From positions 3,162,001 to 3,226,000 of the forward strand of contig NC_007510.1 in NCBI RefSeq assembly GCF_000012945.1: a stretch of 64,000 bases of DNA, in the 5' to 3' direction. Numbering within the stretch: the stretch's first letter is position 1; every line of letters begins with the position of its first letter. Made by a program: the position numbers and the translations under genes. Positions 28,245 to 37,025 of this stretch are shown here, one piece after another. Source of the stretch: Burkholderia lata. Lineage in GTDB: Bacteria; Pseudomonadota; Gammaproteobacteria; Burkholderiales; Burkholderiaceae. Below the pieces are notes generated by a model. That model did not search any database. It was given only the letters and a program-made list of their open reading frames with translations, and was not told the origin of the DNA.

Positions 28245-28844
28245 CTAACGGCTCTCGCTCTGATACGAAACAATCGTCTTTTCCAGCGCGGCCCACGTGA
28301 GGCGCACGGCGTCCGGCGAATGCAGGAAGCGCGCGTCGTGATGCAGGCCGAGCGTGAAGCTGTACAACTCGAAGAGCATCAGGTCCGGATCGGTATCCGC
28401 ACGCAGATGGCCTTCTTCCTTCGCCTGCGAAATGGCACGCAGCATCGCGGCACGCCAGGCCGTCACGCTTGCGATCAACTGCTCGCGCACGGGGCTGTCA
28501 GGCCGGTCGTCGTACTCGACGGCACCGCTGATGTAGATGCATCCGGTCGTTACCTCCTGGATGCGCTTCTCCGTCCAGCGGGCCAGCATCGCCCGAAGGC
28601 GCGGCAAGCCTCGCGGCTCGCGCAGGCTCGGAAAGAACACCTCGTTTTCGAAACGATGGTGATACTCGCGGACGACCTCGACCTGCAGGTCCTCACGCGA
28701 TCCGAAGTGCGCGAACACACCGCTCTTGCTCATCTGCATGCGCTCGGCCAGCAGGCCGATCGTCAGCCCCTCCAGCCCGTCCCGGCTGGCGAGGTCCAAA
28801 GCAGCTTCAAGTATCGCGGCACGCGTCTGTTCGCCTTTTCGCAT
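28245..28844 (-). CDS. TetR-family regulator of the beta-oxidation cluster
   Basis: A 199-residue repressor-type protein: helix-turn-helix in residues about 10-55 (RAAILEAALDLASRDGLEGLTIGLLAERMQMSKSGVFAHFGSREDLQ), then a helical ligand domain. It is the first gene of the reverse unit tetR-fadE-fadN-fadA-hydratase. Regulators in this position usually respond to acyl-CoAs; that is inference from the neighbours. A perfect 18-bp palindrome lies 24 nt upstream of its ATG and is the obvious operator candidate. Family assignment is secure, ligand unknown. Confidence 0.9.
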   Translation of the reverse strand: MRKGEQTRAAILEAALDLASRDGLEGLTIGLLAERMQMSKSGVFAHFGSREDLQVEVVREYHHRFENEVFFPSLREPRGLPRLRAMLARWTEKRIQEVTTGCIYISGAVEYDDRPDSPVREQLIASVTAWRAAMLRAISQAKEEGHLRADTDPDLMLFELYSFTLGLHHDARFLHSPDAVRLTWAALEKTIVSYQSESR

Positions 28845-28868
28845 AGCTATTTCTGTAACCGTTCGGGG

Positions 28869-28886
28869 GTTCGAATAAAATCGAAC
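28869..28886. promoter_or_regulatory. Palindromic operator candidate for the TetR-family regulator
   Basis: GTTCGA (28869-28874), ATAAAA, TCGAAC (28881-28886): a perfect 6+6+6 inverted repeat 24 nt upstream of the tetR start codon, in an AT-richer patch. Such spacing and symmetry are typical of TetR-family operators. It would give autorepression and control of the whole fad unit. No second copy was found by eye within the fad cluster. Confidence 0.6.
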
Positions 28887-29044
28887 GGCCGTACTATTAT
28901 TGAGTGCAGCCGCTCGCGAAACAAGGAAATTATTAGAAACCGGTGTCTAACCGAGCCGCTATTTTGCGCGATTCCGGCGGGACCGGAGCGGCTTTTCCGC
29001 ACGAACGTGCGGACAGATTTTTTGAAGCGAACGCTTAGTCTTCG

Positions 29045-30319
29045 TCAGTCGTAACCACCGACCGTCAGCGCCTTCATCACGAGACGATACGCCGTATAGG
29101 CAAGCCAGTTCAGCATGCGCTCGATACGCGGGCGCGCGGCGAATCGGGCGGGGTCGATTTCCCGGCCGTCGGCGAATGCGGCCGCGATCGCGTCGCGCAG
29201 TTCGTTCGTGACAGCATCGTAGCGCACCAGCACGACATTCGCTTCATTGTTCAGCATCAGGCTCAGCGCGTCCAGGTTCGACGAACCGACCGTCGCCCAA
29301 TTGTCGTCGATCACGGCCACCTTGCCGTGCAGCATCGTCTTGTCGTATTCGGCCACGCGCACGCCTGCGCGCAGCAGCGCGTGATAGAGGAACGGCACGG
29401 CCGTATCGAGTGCCGCGAACTCCTTGCGGCCGATCAGGATCCGCACGTCGACGCCGCGTCGCGCGGCGCCCGTCAGCGCGCGGCGCAGCTTGCGGCCCGG
29501 CATGAAGTACGGATTAGCGAGCAGGATCCGCTGGCGCGCCTGGCCGATCGCCGCGAGATACGCCTTCTCGATCGCGCGGCGATTCACGACATTGTCGCGC
29601 GCGACGAACGCGACGCTCGGCTCCGTCACGACCCGCAGCGCGCCGGCCTTGATCCACCGATGGCTGCGCATCCAGCGCCGGAACATGTCGGGGAATGCTT
29701 CGCCGCCATGCAGCCCGGCCGCGTATTGCGCATACGGCTTGTGGCCGAACATGATCCGGTGCCACTGCAGTTCGAACGCGGCGCGCACGTCGGACACCGC
29801 GGGCCCCGCCATCTCGACCGCGAAATCCCAGCGTGGAAACGGCAGCGTCGTGCCGTTCTGCGCATAGTCGTCGATGATGTTGATGCCGCCGCAGAATGCG
29901 ACCGCGTGATCGATCACCGCAAGCTTGCGATGCGTGCGCGAGAAGCCGAAGCGGCCGAACAGGAAACGGTTGTAGATGCAGTGCTCGACGCCGGCCGCGA
30001 CCCACGTGTCGAACAGCGGCAGGCGTGCGGTGCCGATGCCGTCGGTGATCACGCGCACGCGCACGCCGCGCTGCGCCGCGCGGATCAGCGCGTCCGACAC
30101 CGGCCGGCCGGCCGCGTCGTCGCAGAAGATGTAGGTTTCGAGCATCACCTGCTCGCGGGCGGCATCAATCCGCTCGATCAATGCCCGGAAGAACGCGCCG
30201 CCGCCTTCGCACAGCCGCACGGTATTGCCCGACGTGAAGGCGAGCCGCGACGCGGAACCGCGTTCCTGCAGGAACATCTGCCGCAATTGCGCGAAGCGCT
30301 TGCGGGCTTCCGCCGTCAT
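29045..30319 (-). CDS. clsB: Cardiolipin synthase B (phospholipase D family)
   Basis: About 424 residues with two HKD motifs, HRKLAVID (near 140) and HGKVAVID (near 325), each followed by the expected GG/GS-N residues (FCGGINI; VGSSNLD). It should join phosphatidylglycerol to another phospholipid to make cardiolipin at the inner membrane. There is no long N-terminal membrane pair, so it belongs to the ClsB branch rather than ClsA. The ATG at 30319 (MTAEARKR) overlaps the nudB stop by ATGA (30316-30319), indicating translational coupling. Downstream lies the tetR leader. Branch assignment is by motif and length. Confidence 0.88.
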   Translation of the reverse strand: MTAEARKRFAQLRQMFLQERGSASRLAFTSGNTVRLCEGGGAFFRALIERIDAAREQVMLETYIFCDDAAGRPVSDALIRAAQRGVRVRVITDGIGTARLPLFDTWVAAGVEHCIYNRFLFGRFGFSRTHRKLAVIDHAVAFCGGINIIDDYAQNGTTLPFPRWDFAVEMAGPAVSDVRAAFELQWHRIMFGHKPYAQYAAGLHGGEAFPDMFRRWMRSHRWIKAGALRVVTEPSVAFVARDNVVNRRAIEKAYLAAIGQARQRILLANPYFMPGRKLRRALTGAARRGVDVRILIGRKEFAALDTAVPFLYHALLRAGVRVAEYDKTMLHGKVAVIDDNWATVGSSNLDALSLMLNNEANVVLVRYDAVTNELRDAIAAAFADGREIDPARFAARPRIERMLNWLAYTAYRLVMKALTVGGYD

Positions 30320-30810
30320 GCGGACGAGCCGTGCGGCGCGCGCGAGAGTGCCACGCGGGCGGGCAGTTGCAGGATCGCTTCGGCGTTCGACGGCGAGAAG
30401 CAGCGCGCGGCCGCCTCGCGGAACGGCAGCCACGCATGGTCGACATGCTCGCGCGGCGACAGCGTCACGTCGACGCGATGCGGCACGCACAGGCCGAACC
30501 AGTGCTCGACGTTGCGCGTGACGCCCGGTGCGTAGCGGTGCAGGTATTGCGGATAGATCGCGTATTCGATCTTGTGGCGCCAGTCGACGAGCGCACTGGC
30601 CGGCACGTCCGGCGCGCCGGTCACGATGCCGGTTTCCTCGGCCACTTCGCGCGCGGCGGTGATCGCGAGCGGCTCGTCGAGCGCGTCCTTCGAGCCGGTC
30701 ACCGATTGCCAGAAATCGGGCTGGTCGGCACGCTTGATCACGAGCACATCAAGGTCGGGCGTGTAGATCACGACAAGAACGGATTCGGGGATTTTCGGCG
30801 GCTTCGTCAT
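30316..30810 (-). CDS. nudB: Dihydroneopterin triphosphate diphosphatase (Nudix)
   Basis: Nudix hydrolase of 164 residues. The Nudix box is clear: GSKDALDEPLAITAAREVAEETGI, with the REVAEE core carrying the metal-binding Glu residues. The N-terminus PESVLVVIYTPDLDVLVIKR and the W in FWQSVTGS resemble NudB, the pyrophosphohydrolase committing dihydroneopterin triphosphate to folate synthesis. Location directly downstream of aspS is a common NudB neighbourhood. The start is the ATG at 30810. It overlaps clsB by 4 nt, so clsB is probably translated from the same message. The substrate assignment depends on similarity. Confidence 0.88.
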   Translation of the reverse strand: MTKPPKIPESVLVVIYTPDLDVLVIKRADQPDFWQSVTGSKDALDEPLAITAAREVAEETGIVTGAPDVPASALVDWRHKIEYAIYPQYLHRYAPGVTRNVEHWFGLCVPHRVDVTLSPREHVDHAWLPFREAAARCFSPSNAEAILQLPARVALSRAPHGSSA

Positions 30811-30893
30811 CGTTGTTTCATGCAGCTCGGGGCCGCGCGCCGGGCATGTGCTCCGAACGGGCGGCAAGTGCTGCGACTGTACCGCAAAAAACG

Positions 30894-30919
30894 AAAAAGG
30901 CGCATCGCTGCGCCTTTTT
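30894..30919. terminator. Bidirectional intrinsic terminator after aspS
   Basis: AAAAAGGCGCA (30894-30904), TCGC loop, TGCGCCTTTTT (30909-30919): an 11-bp perfect stem with A-run and T-run. It lies 50 nt beyond the aspS stop and before nudB, so nudB-clsB either needs its own promoter in about 30811-30890 or depends on read-through. Confidence 0.92.
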
Positions 30920-30969
30920 CATGTGCGTCGTGTGCGCGCGAACGCACACACGACCGGATACGAAGCGCG

Positions 30970-32772
30970 TTACGCCTTCGGTTGCTCCGGCTGACGCAGA
31001 CGGATGTGCAGTTCGCGCAGCTGACGCTCGTCGACCGGGCTCGGTGCTTGCGTGAGCAGATCCTGCGCACGTTGCGTCTTCGGGAATGCGATCACGTCGC
31101 GGATCGAATCGGCGCCGGCCATCATCGTGACGATGCGGTCGAGGCCGAATGCGATACCGCCGTGCGGCGGCGCGCCGTACTGCAGCGCGTCCAGCAGGAA
31201 GCCGAACTTCAGTTGCGCTTCTTCCGCACCGATCTTCAGCGCGCGGAACACCTTGCTCTGCACTTCCTCGCGGTGGATACGCACCGAGCCGCCGCCGATT
31301 TCCCAGCCGTTCAGCACCATGTCGTACGCCTTCGCGAGGCAACGGCCCGGGTCGGTCTCGAGGTACTCGAGGTGCTCGTCCTTCGGGCTCGTGAACGGGT
31401 GGTGCGCCGCGACGTAGCGTGCATCTTCGTCGTCGTATTCGAACATCGGGAAGTCGACGACCCACAGCGGCTTCCAGCCGGCATGGACGAGGCCGTTCGC
31501 CTTGCCGAATTCCGAATGGCCGATCTTCAGGCGCAGTGCGCCGAGGCTGTCGTTGACGACCTTCGCGCGGTCGGCCGCGAAGAAGATGATGTCGCCGTCT
31601 TCAGCGCCGGTGCGCTCGAGAATCGCCGCGATCGATGCGTCGTGCAGGTTCTTGACGATCGGGCTTTGCAGGCCGTCACGGCCCTTCGCCTTCTCGTTGA
31701 CCTTGATCCATGCGAGGCCCTTCGCGCCGTAGATGCGCACGAATTCCGTGTAGCCGTCGATGTCGCCGCGCGACAGCTCGCTGCCCTTCGGCACGCGCAG
31801 TGCTGCGACACGGCCGTCCTTCGCGTTGGCCGGCGTGCTGAACACCTTGAAGTCGACGTCCTTCATCGCGTCGGTCAGCTCGGTGAATTCGAGCTGCACG
31901 CGCAGGTCCGGCTTGTCCGAACCGAAACGCGCCATCGCTTCCGAGTACGGCATCACCGGGAAGGTCGCGTCGAGTTCGACGTCGATCGTCGTCTTGAAGA
32001 TGTGACGGATCATGTCTTCGAACAGGTCACGGATTTCCTGCTCGCCGAGGAACGACGTTTCGCAGTCGATCTGCGTGAATTCCGGCTGACGGTCGGCACG
32101 GAGGTCTTCGTCGCGGAAGCACTTGGTGATCTGGTAGTAACGGTCGAAGTTCGCGACCATCAGCAGCTGCTTGAACAGCTGCGGCGACTGCGGCAGCGCG
32201 AAGAACTGGCCCGCGTTCGTGCGCGACGGCACGAGGTAGTCGCGCGCGCCTTCCGGCGTGCTCTTGGTCAGCATCGGCGTTTCGATGTCGATGAAGCCCT
32301 GCTCGTCGAGGTACTTGCGCGCTTCGATCGCGACGCGGTAGCGCAGGCGCAGGTTGTGCTGCATCTGCGGACGGCGCAGGTCGAGCACGCGGTGCGTGAG
32401 ACGCGTCGTTTCCGACAGGTTGTCGTCGTCGAGCTGGAACGGCGGCGTGACCGATGCGTTCAGCACGTTCAGTTCGTGGCACAGCACTTCGATCTTGCCG
32501 CTCTTCAGGCCGGCGTTGACCGTGCCTTCCGGACGGTTGCGCACGAGGCCCTTGATCTGCACGCAGAACTCGTTGCGCACGCCTTCGGCGGTCGCGAACA
32601 TTTCCGCGCGATCCGGGTCGCACACCACCTGCACGAGGCCTTCACGATCGCGCAGGTCGATGAAGATCACACCGCCGTGATCGCGGCGGCGCTGCACCCA
32701 GCCGCACAGCGACACGGTTTGGCCCAGCAGGTGTTCGGTCACGAGACCGCAGTATTCAGTACGCATCGACAT
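30970..32772 (-). CDS. aspS: Aspartyl-tRNA synthetase
   Basis: Class IIb synthetase of 600 residues. The OB-fold anticodon-binding domain occupies the N-terminus ([29 protein letters not shown]), followed by the catalytic core with FLVPSR-like [25 protein letters not shown] (motif 2 region), the GAD insert in the middle, and motif 3 [28 protein letters not shown] near residue 530. Whether it is discriminating or also charges tRNA-Asn (as in many betaproteobacteria with GatCAB) cannot be settled here. It is flanked by DUF502 upstream (67 nt) and a strong terminator downstream. Confidence 0.97.
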   Translation of the reverse strand: MSMRTEYCGLVTEHLLGQTVSLCGWVQRRRDHGGVIFIDLRDREGLVQVVCDPDRAEMFATAEGVRNEFCVQIKGLVRNRPEGTVNAGLKSGKIEVLCHELNVLNASVTPPFQLDDDNLSETTRLTHRVLDLRRPQMQHNLRLRYRVAIEARKYLDEQGFIDIETPMLTKSTPEGARDYLVPSRTNAGQFFALPQSPQLFKQLLMVANFDRYYQITKCFRDEDLRADRQPEFTQIDCETSFLGEQEIRDLFEDMIRHIFKTTIDVELDATFPVMPYSEAMARFGSDKPDLRVQLEFTELTDAMKDVDFKVFSTPANAKDGRVAALRVPKGSELSRGDIDGYTEFVRIYGAKGLAWIKVNEKAKGRDGLQSPIVKNLHDASIAAILERTGAEDGDIIFFAADRAKVVNDSLGALRLKIGHSEFGKANGLVHAGWKPLWVVDFPMFEYDDEDARYVAAHHPFTSPKDEHLEYLETDPGRCLAKAYDMVLNGWEIGGGSVRIHREEVQSKVFRALKIGAEEAQLKFGFLLDALQYGAPPHGGIAFGLDRIVTMMAGADSIRDVIAFPKTQRAQDLLTQAPSPVDERQLRELHIRLRQPEQPKA

Positions 32773-32839
32773 GATGTTTGCTTTCGTTCGGTTTGATCAA
32801 CGGGCGCCGCAACGCGCGGCCCGGGCGATGATTCTTTAC

Positions 32840-33490
32840 TTACAGCGGCGGCTCGACGGGGCGGCGTGCAGGCGCCGGAGCCGGCGCCGGGGGCGCCACC
32901 ACGCCCATCGAGACGATGTACTTGAGCGCGGCATCGACCGACATGTCGAGTTCGATGACTTCGCTCTTCGGCAGCATCAGGAAGAAGCCCGACGTCGGGT
33001 TCGGCGTGGTCGGGATATAGACGCTCACGTACTCTTCCGTCAGATGATTCAGCACGTCGCCGCCCGGCGTGCCGGTCAGAAACGCGATCGTATACGAGCC
33101 GCGACGCGGGTATTCGATCAGCAGCGCCTTGCGGAACGCGTTGCCGCTGCTCGACAGCAGCGTGTCCGACACCTGCTTGACGCTCGTGTAGATCGGCCCG
33201 ACGACCGGGATGTGACGCACGACGGCGTTCCACCACGTGACGAGCTTCTGGCCGATGAAGTTCCGCGTGGCCAGCCCGACGACGAAGATGAACGCGAGCG
33301 TCAGCACCGCGCCGATCCCCGGCAGATGGAAGCCGAGCATCCGCTCGGGCTGCCACGATTCGGGCAGCAGGAGCAGTGTCTGGTCCATCGTGCCGATGAT
33401 GAGACCGAGCACCCACAGCGTGATCGCGAGCGGGACGAGAACCAGCAGGCCGGTCAGAAACACCGATTTCAGGGTCGTCTTTTTCATCAT
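32840..33490 (-). CDS. DUF502 membrane protein
   Basis: A 216-residue inner-membrane protein with two hydrophobic segments (about residues 10-32, FLTGLLVLVPLAITLWVLGLI, and 55-78, LPGIGAVLTLAFIFVVGLA), and the DUF502 pattern VRHIPVVGPIYTSVKQVSDTLL. It ends in a Pro/Ala-rich tail. Function of DUF502 is not known. It lies between fmdB and aspS in the same direction (61 nt and 67 nt gaps), an arrangement that is common in betaproteobacteria and suggests co-transcription. Confidence 0.88.
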   Translation of the reverse strand: MMKKTTLKSVFLTGLLVLVPLAITLWVLGLIIGTMDQTLLLLPESWQPERMLGFHLPGIGAVLTLAFIFVVGLATRNFIGQKLVTWWNAVVRHIPVVGPIYTSVKQVSDTLLSSSGNAFRKALLIEYPRRGSYTIAFLTGTPGGDVLNHLTEEYVSVYIPTTPNPTSGFFLMLPKSEVIELDMSVDAALKYIVSMGVVAPPAPAPAPARRPVEPPL

Positions 33491-33551
33491 CTGCCGTCAA
33501 TGAACCGCGCCGGCGGCGCGGGTTGGTCGCAGCCCGGCCGGGCCGCGACGG

Positions 33552-33899
33552 TCAACTGCTGGCGGCGGGCGCTGCAGCCGGGGCGGGCGCGGCGCTCGTC
33601 GTCGTGCTTTCGGAACTGCTCGATGCAGCCGGCGCAGCCGCAGCGGGCGCGGCTTCCGTCGCTGCAGCCGGGGCGGCGTCGCCCGACGCCGTCGCCGGCG
33701 CGCTGGTGCCGCCCGAACCGCCACGGAAATCGGTGACATACCAACCCGAACCCTTCAGCTGGAAGCCCGCAGCAGTGACCTGCTTGCGAAATGCATCCTT
33801 CCCGCATTCCGGGCACTGCGACAGCGGCGCGTCGCTCATCTTCTGGAGCACGTCCTTAGCGAAACCACACGCTTCGCATCGATAGGCGTAGATCGGCAT
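33552..33899 (-). CDS. FmdB-family zinc-ribbon protein with low-complexity tail
   Basis: About 115 residues. The N-terminal 45 residues are the FmdB-type zinc ribbon MPIYAYRCEACG...CPECG with four Cys in two CxxC pairs. A hydrophilic stretch with a Gly-rich motif (SGWYVTDFRGGSGG) follows, then a tail of about 50 residues of Ala, Pro, Ser and Thr. The role is unknown; FmdB proteins have been linked to regulation of formamidase/amidase genes in one organism but that is not general. It lies 61 nt before DUF502. The tail is in frame and uses normal codons. The start at 33899 is the family N-terminus. Confidence 0.82.
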   Translation of the reverse strand: MPIYAYRCEACGFAKDVLQKMSDAPLSQCPECGKDAFRKQVTAAGFQLKGSGWYVTDFRGGSGGTSAPATASGDAAPAAATEAAPAAAAPAASSSSESTTTSAAPAPAAAPAASS

Positions 33900-33994
33900 G
33901 ATATTTTTCCCGCGGAAACTGGAAACGGCTTGCAAAACCTTGAATTATAGCCGAAACCCTGCCGCGCTCCGGCAATGGCCGCGACACCCGCGCA

Positions 33995-34627
33995 TCAGCG
34001 GCGACGCCACGTGAGCCAGCGCTCGTGTCCTTCGAACACCGCGAGTGAATCGGTCACGGGCAAATCCTCGATCAGCTCGAAGTGCGGCGTGAGCAGCGCA
34101 TCGAGTTCGGCACGCTCGATTCCGAACGGCGGCCCCTTCGGTTTCGCCATCAGGAAGAAATAGCCGGCCAGCAATCCGTCAGCAGGCAGCAGCTCGGCCA
34201 TGCGCGCCGCATAGTCGGCACGCATGGCCGGCGGCAGCGCGCACAGGAACGCGCGCTCGTACACCCACTGCACGTCGAACGGCGGCCGGTACGCAAAGAA
34301 ATCGGCCTGCTCGACGACGCCCGCATGCGCGCCGAGCTGCGCCTTCGCGGCAGCCACCGCCTGCGCGGCGAAATCGATCGCACGCACGGGCCAGCCGGCT
34401 TCGGCCAGCCATCCGGCTTCCTGCGCACTGCCGCAGCCGGGAATCAGCACCGCGCACAGCTCGAGCCGGTGTGCGAACACGCTAAAACCCTCGGGCACGC
34501 CGCCGAATTCCCACGGCGTCACGCCACGCTCGAAACGCTCGTTCCAGAACGATGCGTTGCCGGGATCGCGCGTCGTGAAATCGGCGGCGGCCGGCGCATT
34601 CGGCTTCGGTTGTTTCGGATCGGACAT
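33995..34627 (-). CDS. SAM-dependent methyltransferase, TPMT-like
   Basis: A 210-residue cytoplasmic methyltransferase resembling the thiopurine S-methyltransferase family: FWNERFERGVTPWEFGGVP at residues 27-46, the SAM-binding VLIPGCGSAQEAGWLAEAGW near residue 62, acidic AIDFA, and YERAFLCALPPAMR. Bacterial members detoxify selenium, tellurium or thiols, but the substrate here cannot be told. It follows ubiB by 17 nt and precedes fmdB by 95 nt. It is not UbiG or UbiE, so a ubiquinone role is not supported by sequence despite its neighbours. Confidence 0.8.
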   Translation of the reverse strand: MSDPKQPKPNAPAAADFTTRDPGNASFWNERFERGVTPWEFGGVPEGFSVFAHRLELCAVLIPGCGSAQEAGWLAEAGWPVRAIDFAAQAVAAAKAQLGAHAGVVEQADFFAYRPPFDVQWVYERAFLCALPPAMRADYAARMAELLPADGLLAGYFFLMAKPKGPPFGIERAELDALLTPHFELIEDLPVTDSLAVFEGHERWLTWRRR

Positions 34628-34644
34628 CGCCGTACTCCTTTCAG

Positions 34645-36222
34645 TCAGGCGCCGTACGCGAGCAGGATCAGCACACGCGCAACGAGCGCCCCGACGCCAA
34701 CGGCGAGACCGAAGATCAGCAGCGCCTGCAGCAGCCGGTTCGTCCGCTTCTGCTCGACGAGGATCTGGCGCATCAGGTCTTCGCTCGCGGCGCGCGGTGC
34801 ATCATGGCGCGCGGCCATCGCATGGTGGATCAGGCGCGGCAATTGCGGCAGCGTCTTGCTCCACTGCGGCGCCTCGACCTTGAAGCGCTCGTACCAGCCG
34901 CGCAGGCCGATCTGCTCGGTCATCCAGCGCTCGAGGTACGGCTTCGCGGTCTTCCAGAGATCCAATTCAGGATCGAGCGAGCGGCCGAGGCCCTCGACGT
35001 TCAGCATCGTCTTCTGCAGCAGCACGAGCTGCGGCTGGATCTCGACGTTGAAGCGGCGCGACGTCGAGAACAGGCGCATCAGCACCTGGCCGAGCGAGAT
35101 GTCCTTCAGCGCGCGGTCGAAATACGGCTCGCACACCGCGCGGATCGCGCTTTCGAGCTCCTCGACGCGCGTTTCGGGCGGCACCCAGCCCGATTCGAGG
35201 TGAAGCGTCGCGACGCGGTGATAGTCGCGCTTGAAGAACGCGAGGAAGTTCTGCGCGAGGTAGTTCTTGTCGAAATCGGACAGTGCGCCGACGATCCCGA
35301 AATCGAGCGCGACGTAGCGGCCGAACGTGTTCGGATCGAGGCTCACCTGGATGTTGCCCGGGTGCATGTCCGCGTGGAAGAAGCCGTCGCGGAACACCTG
35401 CGTGAAGAAGATCTCGACGCCTTCGCGCGCGAGCTTCTTGATGTCGACGCCGGCCGAACGCAGCGTCTCGACCTGGCTGATCGGCACGCCGGTCATGCGC
35501 TCCATCACGAGCACCTGCGACGTCGAGAAATCCCAGAACATCTCGGGCACGAGCAGCAGGTCGAGGCCCGCGAAGTTGCGGCGCAGCTGGCTGCCGTTGG
35601 CGGCCTCGCGCATCAGGTCGAGCTCGTCGTGCAGGTACTTGTCGAATTCGGCGACCACTTCGCGCGGCTTCAGGCGCCGGCCGTCGGCCCACATGCGCTC
35701 GGTCCAGATCGCGATGTCGCGCATCAGCGCGAGGTCGGAATCGATCACGGACAGCATGTTCGGGCGCAGCACCTTGACGGCGACGGCCTTGCCCGCGTGC
35801 TGGCCCTGCTTCAGCTTCGCGAAATGCACCTGCGCAATCGACGCGCTTGCGATCGGCTCACGCTCGAATTCGTCGAACAGCTCGTCGACCGGTGCACCGA
35901 GCGACTTCTCGATGATCCCGATCGCGACCGCCGAATCGAACGGCGGCACCTGGTCCTGCAGCTTCGCGAGTTCGTTCGCGAAATCGACCGACAGCAAGTC
36001 GCGGCGCGTGGACAGCACCTGGCCGAACTTCACGAAGATCGGGCCGAGACTTTCGAGCGCGTGACGCAGCCGCACGGCAGGCGGATCGGAATAACGGCGG
36101 CCGATCGTCGTGATCCGCAGCAGCAGCTTCACGCGCCGGTCGTCGATCCGGGACAGCATCACTTCGTCGAGACCAAAGCGGATGACGGTGTAGACAATCT
36201 TGATGAAACGGAAAATGCGCAT
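34645..36222 (-). CDS. ubiB: Ubiquinone biosynthesis regulatory ATPase/kinase UbiB
   Basis: An atypical protein-kinase-like protein (525 residues) needed for aerobic ubiquinone synthesis at the inner membrane. The KxGQ motif is seen as [15 protein letters not shown] near residue 80, the ExD motif region follows, and LALDFGI ([14 protein letters not shown]) is the metal-binding DFG-like segment. The C-terminus has two transmembrane helices ([29 protein letters not shown]). It starts at 36222 (MRIFRFIK), 13 nt after ubiJ. The ubiE/ubiJ/ubiB order is the classical one, interrupted here by a Tim44-like gene. Confidence 0.94.
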   Translation of the reverse strand: MRIFRFIKIVYTVIRFGLDEVMLSRIDDRRVKLLLRITTIGRRYSDPPAVRLRHALESLGPIFVKFGQVLSTRRDLLSVDFANELAKLQDQVPPFDSAVAIGIIEKSLGAPVDELFDEFEREPIASASIAQVHFAKLKQGQHAGKAVAVKVLRPNMLSVIDSDLALMRDIAIWTERMWADGRRLKPREVVAEFDKYLHDELDLMREAANGSQLRRNFAGLDLLLVPEMFWDFSTSQVLVMERMTGVPISQVETLRSAGVDIKKLAREGVEIFFTQVFRDGFFHADMHPGNIQVSLDPNTFGRYVALDFGIVGALSDFDKNYLAQNFLAFFKRDYHRVATLHLESGWVPPETRVEELESAIRAVCEPYFDRALKDISLGQVLMRLFSTSRRFNVEIQPQLVLLQKTMLNVEGLGRSLDPELDLWKTAKPYLERWMTEQIGLRGWYERFKVEAPQWSKTLPQLPRLIHHAMAARHDAPRAASEDLMRQILVEQKRTNRLLQALLIFGLAVGVGALVARVLILLAYGA

Positions 36223-36235
36223 GCCCTGCGGCCCC

Positions 36236-36862
36236 TCAGTGCGCGCCGCGCGGGCCGGAACCCGTGCGCGCGCCGATTTTTTGTTCGAGTCGCTCGACCC
36301 GCTTTTCGACCCGCGCGAGCGCATCGCGTGCGCGCGCCAGCTCGGCATCGAAGCCGCCGAGCGACGCGCGCCGGACGACTTGCGGGTTCTCGTCGAGCCA
36401 GTATTCGGCGACGGAATCGAGCACGTTGCGGCCGGTGCGTCGCGCGCGCGCACCGGCGTCGCGCACGACCGTCGCGATCCGGTACGCCGCCGCGTCGCCG
36501 ACCAGCTTCGCGAGATCTTCTTCAGGTTCCCAGCGCAGGTGCTCGGCCAGCTTCGCGATCTGCGTCGCGAACTCCGCGTCGCCCTCGATCTTCACGTGCT
36601 TCATCACGGCCGCCTGGCCGCCCTGCAGGAACGCGGCGACGGTATCGCCGGCGAGCGCGATCGACACGTCGACCTGTTGCGCATCCTGCGCGTCGACGGC
36701 CGACAGATAGCCGTCGGGCTGCACCAGCAGCGTGAGCGTGACGGGTTGCACGTCGATCCGGGCAGTCTTGCCCGCATAGGGAATCAGGCGGTCGCGCGCC
36801 CACGATTCGCGGGCGAGCAGGTGATTGACAGCGGCAGCAAAAGGCTTGGCGGCAAAGGTCAT
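36236..36862 (-). CDS. ubiJ: Ubiquinone biosynthesis accessory factor UbiJ (SCP2 domain)
   Basis: About 208 residues with the SCP2 lipid-binding fold N-terminal ([35 protein letters not shown]...[13 protein letters not shown]...[37 protein letters not shown]) and a helical, probably coiled-coil, C-terminus ([25 protein letters not shown]). UbiJ binds the hydrophobic quinone intermediates in the soluble Ubi complex with UbiK. Identification rests on the fold plus position immediately before ubiB. The ATG at 36862 follows the terminator of the Tim44-like gene, so a promoter or read-through must serve ubiJ-ubiB. Confidence 0.88.
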   Translation of the reverse strand: MTFAAKPFAAAVNHLLARESWARDRLIPYAGKTARIDVQPVTLTLLVQPDGYLSAVDAQDAQQVDVSIALAGDTVAAFLQGGQAAVMKHVKIEGDAEFATQIAKLAEHLRWEPEEDLAKLVGDAAAYRIATVVRDAGARARRTGRNVLDSVAEYWLDENPQVVRRASLGGFDAELARARDALARVEKRVERLEQKIGARTGSGPRGAH

Positions 36863-36875
36863 CGGGCTGGGAAAG

Positions 36876-36911
36876 AAAAAACCCGCGCAGGCCGGGCGCC
36901 CACGCGGGTTT
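36876..36911 (-). terminator. Intrinsic terminator after the Tim44-like gene
   Basis: On the reverse strand AAACCCGCG ... CGCGGGTTTTTTC forms an 8-bp GC stem (arms about 36880-36887 and 36903-36910, 15-nt loop) ending in a T-run. It lies between the stop of the Tim44-like gene (37026) and the ubiJ start (36862), only 14 nt before the latter, so it could attenuate read-through into ubiJ-ubiB. Confidence 0.78.
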
Positions 36912-37025
36912 CTATTGTAACGTCGGATCGTCGGCAGACCGTGCCTGACCGCACACCCGGGCGGCAAGCGGTCGCAGTGCGGCGGCCGTTGCCCGGGTGC
37001 CGGCGGCGCGGGCCGCCGGTCACGC

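Noticed and set aside
26321..28300. A plus-strand 659-codon frame opposite fadE
   Set aside because: Same shadow pattern; the acyl-CoA dehydrogenase on the reverse strand is well supported.
28940..29000. Plus-strand hairpin (AGCCGCT/AGCGGCT at 28954-28993 followed by TTTCC) as a small-RNA terminator
   Set aside because: The stem is 7 bp with a long loop and only three T; no promoter or conserved element found, so it is not listed as a feature.
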